A stretch of 64,000 bases of DNA from Flavobacterium sp. YJ01. GTDB lineage: Bacteria > Bacteroidota > Bacteroidia > Flavobacteriales > Flavobacteriaceae. The notes under the pieces are model-generated. The model ran no database searches. It was not told the origin of the DNA and saw only the letters and a list, made by a program, of their open reading frames with translations. Position 1 is the stretch's first letter; each line of letters begins with the position of its first letter. Location: NCBI RefSeq assembly GCF_029320955.1, contig NZ_CP119757.1:3534001-3598000 (forward strand), given 5' to 3'. Below, in pieces: positions 58,224 to 64,000 of the stretch. The position numbers and the translations under genes are program-made.

Positions 58224-59510
58224 ATGAAAGATATTATATTAAAAGCCGAGAATATTTCTAAGCAATATCGTTTAGGCCAGGTTGGTACAGGAACTTTAAA
58301 ACACGATTTAAATCGTTGGTGGCATAAAATTCTTAGAAAAGAGGATCCATATTTAAGATTAGGAGAAGTTAACAATCGTTCTACAAAAGGGACTTCAGAT
58401 TATGTTTGGGCTTTGCAGGATATTAATTTTGAAGTAGAAAGAGGAGAAGTTTTAGGTATTATTGGAAAAAATGGCGCAGGAAAATCTACGTTGTTAAAAA
58501 TTCTTTCGAAAGTTACAGCTCCGACAACTGGAAGTATTAAATCTCGTGGCCGGATTGCTTCTTTACTGGAGGTTGGTACAGGATTTAATGGTGAAATGAC
58601 TGGAAGAGAAAACATATTCCTGAACGGTGCTATTTTAGGAATGACAAAAAAAGAGATTACTTCGAAACTGGACGAAATAATTGAATTTTCTGGTTGTGAA
58701 CGCTATATTGATACTCCTGTAAAAAGATATAGTTCTGGAATGACAGTTCGTTTAGCTTTTGCAGTTGCAGCTTTTTTAGAGCCTGAAATTTTAGTTATTG
58801 ATGAGGTTTTGGCAGTTGGAGATGCAGAATTTCAAAAGAAGGCTATTGGTAAAATGCGGGATATTTCTAAAGGAGAAGGGAGAACAGTTCTTTTTGTAAG
58901 CCATAATATGGTAGCTGTAAAAAATCTTTGTACAAGAGGTATTGTTATGGAATATGGAAAAGTTGCGTACGAAGGTGAAATAGATGAAGCAGTTGATTAT
59001 TATCTATATTCAGAAGATATTGAAAGAGAGTCACATTTTATTGAAAATGGGCATTTTAACTTTTCTAAACATTTAGCTAAAAAAAATGGAAATATAGGAA
59101 TTATTTCAGTGGAGATTTTTTGTAATGGAAAATTGACTAATACGGTTTTAACGGGATCAAAAGTTGAATTTAAATTTAAATACAAACTAAAGGAAAAATT
59201 TATAGAACCAGTTCTTGGCGTGGTGATTAAAGATTTAGATGATGTTGAGATTATTGGTTTAAATAATAGAAATACAGGCGATAAAATTGGAAATGATAAA
59301 AATGAAGGAGAAATTATTTTGTCATTTCCTGTTTTTAGGTTAATTAAATCAAAAAAGTATAAAGTTGATCTTTATTTTGGAGATCAAGAGGATAATAGAG
59401 ATACTATTATTGATGCCTTTTATTTTAATGTTTTGCAAAGTTTGAATGAAACTAAGCTAATACAGGAAAGGTTAAATTATTTTTATGATTCAGAAATTAA
59501 ATTTTATTAA
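58224..59510 (+). CDS. wzt: ABC exporter ATPase with C-terminal carbohydrate-binding domain (Wzt)
   Basis: 428 aa. Walker A GKNGAGKST at 81-89, signature YSSGM at 169-173, Walker B ILVIDE at 189-194 and H-loop His227. After residue about 270 a C-terminal Wzt_C beta-sandwich region follows, so the ATPase domain is extended beyond the roughly 250 aa of simple O-antigen ABC ATPases. Such domains recognise the modified non-reducing end of the polysaccharide (known from E. coli O8/O9a). A methyltransferase gene follows 2 bases later. Confidence 0.93.
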   Translation: MKDIILKAENISKQYRLGQVGTGTLKHDLNRWWHKILRKEDPYLRLGEVNNRSTKGTSDYVWALQDINFEVERGEVLGIIGKNGAGKSTLLKILSKVTAPTTGSIKSRGRIASLLEVGTGFNGEMTGRENIFLNGAILGMTKKEITSKLDEIIEFSGCERYIDTPVKRYSSGMTVRLAFAVAAFLEPEILVIDEVLAVGDAEFQKKAIGKMRDISKGEGRTVLFVSHNMVAVKNLCTRGIVMEYGKVAYEGEIDEAVDYYLYSEDIERESHFIENGHFNFSKHLAKKNGNIGIISVEIFCNGKLTNTVLTGSKVEFKFKYKLKEKFIEPVLGVVIKDLDDVEIIGLNNRNTGDKIGNDKNEGEIILSFPVFRLIKSKKYKVDLYFGDQEDNRDTIIDAFYFNVLQSLNETKLIQERLNYFYDSEIKFY

Positions 59511-59512
59511 AG

Positions 59513-60277
59513 ATGAGTGATATAAAATATGTACATGAAGAAGTAGTACATAACTACAAGGCTGCCAGTGAAATTATTCCTTTTTTGATAAAATTATTGG
59601 AGCCTAAAAGTGTAATTGATGTAGGTTGTGGGATAGGAACTTGGTTAAAGGTATTTAAAGATAATGGCGTTGAAAATATTCTTGGTGTAGATGGTGATTA
59701 CGTAGACAGAAAATTATTGAAAATTGAAAAGGAAAATTTTGTTGATTTTAATCTTGAGACGCTGTTTGTAAGTAAAGAAAAATATGACTTGGCTATTTCC
59801 TTAGAAGTCGCAGAACATTTATCTTATTTCTCCGCAGATGTCTTTGTTGAGACACTAATCGGGTTAAGTGATATAATAGTATTTTCTGCAGCGATACCAA
59901 ACCAGGGAGGACAAAACCATGTAAATGAGCAGGAACCTAAATACTGGATTGAAAAATTCGAAAAAAAAGGTTTTAAATTGTATGATATTTTGAGACCTAT
60001 TTTTTGGGAAAATGAAAATGTTGATCCATGGTACAAACAAAATGTTTTCATATTTTCAAACAAAAGTTCTTTAGATGAAAAATTAAGCTCCTTTCAAAGT
60101 TTTAGAGGGACTTATCTGGTTCATCCCTATATATTTAATAGTTACTCTGAGAATTTTATATATTATAAAAATCAGTTTGATAAAATTAACTTAGGGAAAA
60201 AAAATGTTAAATATTATTTTCAGATACTTTATAAATCATTAAAAAATAAATTTGCGAAAATTATTTATGATAGTTAA
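59513..60277 (+). CDS. SAM-dependent methyltransferase, probable sugar cap
   Basis: 254 aa class I methyltransferase. SVIDVGCGIGTWLKVFKDNGV is motif I (read as VIDVGCGIGTW), and LAISLEVAEHLSYFSAD is the motif II/III region. A variable C-terminal part follows. Its position directly after Wzt with its carbohydrate-binding domain suggests it may methylate the terminal sugar as the export and chain-length signal, as terminal methylation does in O8/O9a-type antigens. That role is inferred; O-methylation of an internal sugar is also possible. Confidence 0.75.
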   Translation: MSDIKYVHEEVVHNYKAASEIIPFLIKLLEPKSVIDVGCGIGTWLKVFKDNGVENILGVDGDYVDRKLLKIEKENFVDFNLETLFVSKEKYDLAISLEVAEHLSYFSADVFVETLIGLSDIIVFSAAIPNQGGQNHVNEQEPKYWIEKFEKKGFKLYDILRPIFWENENVDPWYKQNVFIFSNKSSLDEKLSSFQSFRGTYLVHPYIFNSYSENFIYYKNQFDKINLGKKNVKYYFQILYKSLKNKFAKIIYDS

Positions 60278-61301
60278 TAAAACTCCAAAAATAACTGTTA
60301 TAATGCCTGTCTACAATTGTGAACTTTATATTGCGGATGCAGTAGACAGTATTTTAAATCAAACCTACAATGATTTTGAGCTTTTAATAATTGATGATGC
60401 CTCGACAGATTCTACAGTATCTATAATTAAAAATTTTAATGATGAAAGAATCCAATTAATAGAAAAGCCAAAAAATTCTGGTTATACAAATAGTTTAAAT
60501 TTTGGTTTACAGCTTGCAAAAGGGGAATATATTGCCAGAATGGATGGTGATGATATTAGTTTACCAGAGAGATTCGAAAAACAAATCAATTTTTTAAATT
60601 CTAATAAAAATATTATTGTTTGTGGTTCTTTATTAAATATAATTGGTACTAATCATATACAGCCTTTACCAGAAAATCATGAAGACATAAAAATAGCATT
60701 TTTGAAAGGTAATGCGATGGTACATCCTTCTGTTATGTTTCGAAATGTTAATGACAATAATTTTTCAATTCTGTATGATACAGCAAAAGAACCCGCTGAA
60801 GATTTTGATTTATGGGTTAGATTATTATCAATAGGGGAATTGCATAATTTACAAGAAGTTTTACTTAATTATAGAGTTCATGACGCACAGGTTTCTCACA
60901 AAAGAGAAATACAGCAAATGGAATCTGCAATGGAATCAAGGATAAATATGTTAGCATATTTAAATTGTAATATTGATTTAAGGGAACGAAATTTATTGAA
61001 AAAAATATTGCACCATAAAAGTTGGTTTACATTTTTAGAGTTAAAAGAATTTTTAGTGCTAAAGAATAAATTGATATTAGCCAATGATAATGCGTTTTTT
61101 AAAAAAGAAGAATTTTTAAAATATTTATTAGAAATTGAAAATAAAATGTTGAAAAAATATTTTTTGAAAAGAGCCAACTACTCGCCTATAATTTATTTCC
61201 AATATATTAGTTGTAAATTAGGTAAACAATTTCAAAAATTACCAGATTTAAACCAATTGAAATTATTTGTCAAATCAATGACCTTTTATAAAGTAAAATG
61301 A
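60267..61301 (+). CDS. Glycosyltransferase family 2
   Basis: 344 aa from the ATG at 60267, which overlaps the methyltransferase by 11 bases. A TTG 15 bases upstream is an alternative start with no added conserved residue. ITVIMPVYNCELYIADAVDSIL opens the GT-A domain (read as TVIMPVYNCELYI), and MDGDD (Asp93, Asp95, Asp96) is the metal motif. AEDFDLWVRL is typical of the acceptor end. Specificity unknown. Confidence 0.9.
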   Translation: MIVNKTPKITVIMPVYNCELYIADAVDSILNQTYNDFELLIIDDASTDSTVSIIKNFNDERIQLIEKPKNSGYTNSLNFGLQLAKGEYIARMDGDDISLPERFEKQINFLNSNKNIIVCGSLLNIIGTNHIQPLPENHEDIKIAFLKGNAMVHPSVMFRNVNDNNFSILYDTAKEPAEDFDLWVRLLSIGELHNLQEVLLNYRVHDAQVSHKREIQQMESAMESRINMLAYLNCNIDLRERNLLKKILHHKSWFTFLELKEFLVLKNKLILANDNAFFKKEEFLKYLLEIENKMLKKYFLKRANYSPIIYFQYISCKLGKQFQKLPDLNQLKLFVKSMTFYKVK

Positions 61302-62185
61302 TTATATCATTAGTTTCAATAATAGTCCCTTGTTATAATCAAGCTCAGTATCTTGAAGAAGCTTTACAATCAATATTTGACCAAACTTATGAAAATTGGG
61401 AATGTATTATCGTTAATGATGGTAGTTTAGATAATACTGAAGAAATAGTAAAGAAATGGATTATAAAAGATTCTCGTTTTAAATACTTTTATAAAGAAAA
61501 TGGAGGATTGAGCAGTGCTCGAAATCTAGGTTTGGAAAATGCAAAAGGAGAATATATTCAATTTTTGGATTCAGATGATTATATAGCCAAAACGAAATTA
61601 CAATTATCGATCGCAGAATTGCAACATGAAGACAAAAACATTGTAATTTCAAATTTTAAAATGTTCTCTCAAAGTATTAGTGATTTGGGAGAGTCATCCT
61701 GTGATTTGAAATTAGAGTATTTTAATTTTAAAAATATATTGTTTGGATGGGATTATGATTTTAATATTCCCATACATTGCGGTTTTTTTCAAAAAAGCTT
61801 TTTTGATGATTTTAGATTTCCAGAAGCATTAAAAGCTAAAGAGGATTGGGTAATGTGGTTGAGCTTTTTTAAAAAGCAGCACAACGTCTATTTTTTAAAC
61901 TCTTCTTTAGCATACTATAGACTTCATGAAAATAATATGACAAAAGATGTAAAGCATATGGAAACGAATTCGTTGAAGGTCTTGTCATATTTAAAAGAGA
62001 TTGTTCCAAAAGGTGATTTTATAGATTATTTATTTTTTATTTTGGAAAAAAGACAAGAAAAAATAAACGCACTCGATTTAAAAATTTATAAAATGCAAAA
62101 CTCAAATGGTTATAAATTTTTAGAAAAACTTAAAAAGATGAGTATTGTAAGTTTCCTTTATAATAAAATTAAAAGTCATAATTGA
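61298..62185 (+). CDS. Glycosyltransferase family 2
   Basis: 295 aa, overlapping the preceding gene by four bases. VSIIVPCYNQAQYLEEALQSI opens the domain (read as SIIVPCYNQAQYLEEA). VNDGSLDNTEEIV and LDSDD (Asp91, Asp93, Asp94) are the nucleotide and metal motifs. KENGGLSSARNLGLENAKGEY is typical of the family (read as GGLSSARNLGLE). Donor not predictable. Confidence 0.9.
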   Translation: MIISLVSIIVPCYNQAQYLEEALQSIFDQTYENWECIIVNDGSLDNTEEIVKKWIIKDSRFKYFYKENGGLSSARNLGLENAKGEYIQFLDSDDYIAKTKLQLSIAELQHEDKNIVISNFKMFSQSISDLGESSCDLKLEYFNFKNILFGWDYDFNIPIHCGFFQKSFFDDFRFPEALKAKEDWVMWLSFFKKQHNVYFLNSSLAYYRLHENNMTKDVKHMETNSLKVLSYLKEIVPKGDFIDYLFFILEKRQEKINALDLKIYKMQNSNGYKFLEKLKKMSIVSFLYNKIKSHN

Positions 62186-62297
62186 CGAAAAATCTGGATC
62201 TACTTAAATAGTATCTGAATCTAATTTTATTTAAATTTCTTATAATTTAAATTTAAAGATACAGGATAGAATGAGATTCTATAATAATTTATTTTAA

Positions 62298-63200
62298 ATG
62301 ATTGCAATAGTAATTCCATACTATAGAATAAGTTTTTTTGAAGAAACACTTGAATCATTAGCCAATCAGGTAGACAAACGATTCAAAGTATATATTGGTA
62401 ATGATGCGAGTCCAGATGATCCTTCTAATTTATTATTAAAATATAATGACCATTTTAATTTTGAGTATTATAAATTTGATGAAAATCTGGGTAGAATTTC
62501 ACTAACAAAACAATGGGAACGTTGCATTGGACTAATAGAAGATGAAGAATGGATTATGGTTTTGGGAGATGATGATGTTTTAGCAGACAATGTCGTTAAA
62601 GACTTTTATGCTAATTTAGAAAAGATTAATGAAAATGGAATTAATGTAGTACGTTTTGCAACAAAAGAAATAAACGAAAAAGAAAATTCTATTTCTCAGC
62701 TTTATAAACATCCAGAATTCGAGAATCCCTTGGATTTTTTAATTAGAAAATTAAAATGGCAGACAAGAAGTTCACTTTCTGAATATATCTTTAGAAAAGA
62801 AGCATTTTTAAAATATAAATTCCACTCTTATCCTTCTGCATTCTATAGTGACGATAAAGCATGGATAGATTTTTCTGAGGATAAACCCATTTTTACAATT
62901 AATACATCAGCAATTAGTATTCGTATTTCAGATCAAAGCATTTCTGGGAAAGCTAAGATTTCAGACCAGTTAAAAGCTGAGTACTTATATGTTAAAGGTT
63001 TTTACGAAAATAAATTAGCATATTTTTCATTAAAAGATAAGCTTTATATTTTAAAAAGAATGGAATATTTTATCTATTCTAAATATGAAACAGGCAGGAT
63101 GTCAAAATTAATTTTATACATTAATTATTGGAAAAGTTTTAATGTGTTTGAACTGCTGAAATACCACAAAAGACTTATCAATAGATTTTTTAATAAGTGA
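62298..63200 (+). CDS. Glycosyltransferase family 2
   Basis: 300 aa. IAIVIPYYRISFFEETLESL opens a GT-A domain. IGNDASPDDP and LGDDDVLAD (Asp91-93) give the nucleotide and metal motifs. A 112-base gap without recognised features separates it from the upstream gene. It is less similar to the two preceding GT2 proteins than they are to each other. Confidence 0.85.
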   Translation: MIAIVIPYYRISFFEETLESLANQVDKRFKVYIGNDASPDDPSNLLLKYNDHFNFEYYKFDENLGRISLTKQWERCIGLIEDEEWIMVLGDDDVLADNVVKDFYANLEKINENGINVVRFATKEINEKENSISQLYKHPEFENPLDFLIRKLKWQTRSSLSEYIFRKEAFLKYKFHSYPSAFYSDDKAWIDFSEDKPIFTINTSAISIRISDQSISGKAKISDQLKAEYLYVKGFYENKLAYFSLKDKLYILKRMEYFIYSKYETGRMSKLILYINYWKSFNVFELLKYHKRLINRFFNK

Positions 63201-63210
63201 TTATTTGTTT

Positions 63211-64000
63211 ATGAAAAAGATACTTTTTATTATTCACGAAGCTTCAGAAACAGGAGCTCCTTTAGTGATTTTAAATTTATTGGAGTCATCTTATTCAAAC
63301 CAATATGAGTGTTTTGTTTTGAGTTTATATGGAGGAAAAATCGAAAATGAACTAAGAAAAAAAGCAAAAGTTTCAATATTAAATAAAAAGATAAAAAAGA
63401 GTGTTTTCAATAAAATTAGCAATAAGATGTTTAATTTTGAAAATGAGTTTTTAAAAAAAGCGAAGGATGGTTTTTTTGATTTAGTATATGTTAATAGCTT
63501 GGCTTGTTTTAGTAGATTGCCCAATTTAGATTTTCTGAGCAACAATAAAACTATACTTAATGTACATGAAGGGCCGGTTTTGACTGAAAACCTTAACATT
63601 CACGATGCCATAGTTGAAAATATTCTTAAATTTTCTAGTTTGATTTTTGTGTCCGAATTTGCCAAAGAATCTTTTAATTCCAAATACAATATAGAAAAAA
63701 GTTCTCAGTATGTTATACCACCAGTAATTCGTAATTTAGAAGAAAAACAAACAGATTTTAAACATTTAGATGTAAGTGACAATTCCTTTATTGTGAGTTC
63801 TTCGGGATCATTAAATTACACCAAAGGTGTTGATTTATTCATACAAGTTGCTAAACTTGTTATTGAAAAAGCGAAAGAAAATAATCCTATTTATTTTGTG
63901 TGGATTGGAACAAATGGTAACAACGAAATAAGAAATCATTTTTTTAATGATATAAAAAAAATAGGTTTAGAAAATAAAGTAATAGTGATGTCTAATACTA
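63211..64000 (+). CDS. Glycosyltransferase family 4, cut by window end
   Basis: The frame from ATG 63211 stays open to the last base (263 codons). KKILFIIHEASETGAPLVILNLLES (read as IIHEASETGAPLVILNLL) is the GT-B N-terminal glycine loop. The C-terminal domain begins VSSSGSLNYTKGVDLFIQVAKLV, in which GxxxxxKG binds the donor phosphate. WIGTNGNNE is a further typical part. The catalytic C-terminus is beyond the window. Start codon lies 10 bases after the preceding stop. Confidence 0.85.
   Translation, partial: MKKILFIIHEASETGAPLVILNLLESSYSNQYECFVLSLYGGKIENELRKKAKVSILNKKIKKSVFNKISNKMFNFENEFLKKAKDGFFDLVYVNSLACFSRLPNLDFLSNNKTILNVHEGPVLTENLNIHDAIVENILKFSSLIFVSEFAKESFNSKYNIEKSSQYVIPPVIRNLEEKQTDFKHLDVSDNSFIVSSSGSLNYTKGVDLFIQVAKLVIEKAKENNPIYFVWIGTNGNNEIRNHFFNDIKKIGLENKVIVMSNT

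Overview
The window is a low-GC, almost entirely plus-strand stretch of a Bacteroidota chromosome. It is most likely Flavobacterium or a close flavobacterial relative. Three things point there: the promoters fit the Bacteroidetes pattern (TTG, about 20 nt, TAnnTTTG); start codons are preceded by A-rich sequence rather than Shine-Dalgarno sites; and typical flavobacterial proteins occur, namely an UpxY-type antiterminator, CtlX, and zinc-free S14 and L36.

Region 1 (1-16550) is the translation block: the end of fusA, rpsJ, then after a terminator and a new promoter the S10-spc-alpha supercluster from rplC to rplQ, including secY, infA, rpmJ and rpoA. Four gaps in it (before rplC, rpsH, rpsD and rplQ) hold inverted repeats that look like structured mRNA leaders.

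Region 2 (16551-24640) is housekeeping, mostly single genes with their own promoters and hairpin terminators: carA, eno, gltA, two tandem amidinotransferase-superfamily hydrolases (the second is CtlX), a convergent MarC-family gene behind a bidirectional terminator, a CoA-binding protein and recR.

Region 3 (24683-64000) is a large surface-polysaccharide locus, visibly more AT-rich. A first operon carries an outer-membrane export lipoprotein, a Wzc-type tyrosine kinase, a UDP-GlcNAc C4-epimerase, UDP-glucose dehydrogenase and UpxY, and ends in a terminator. A strong promoter and an unusual structured leader follow. That leader contains GGTAGC, the core of the RfaH ops site, and precedes an operon of about 26 kb. 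The operon holds nucleotide-sugar genes (UDP-HexNAc dehydrogenase, GDP-mannose pyrophosphorylase, rfbB, a CapE/FnlA-type dehydratase, aminotransferases), a second export/chain-length pair, a Wzx flippase, an EpsG-type polymerase, glycosyltransferases, a WbpV/WbpL/WbpM-like initiation set and rfbCDA. Next come an ABC exporter (Wzm/Wzt), a methyltransferase and several glycosyltransferases running off the window.

The points that stand out are the UpxY-linked leader RNA, a DegT-family protein whose PLP lysine is replaced by arginine, the relic of an acyltransferase-3 gene, the co-occurrence of Wzx/Wzy and ABC export genes, and the r-protein leaders. Functions are assigned from sequence motifs and context only; no database search was run.
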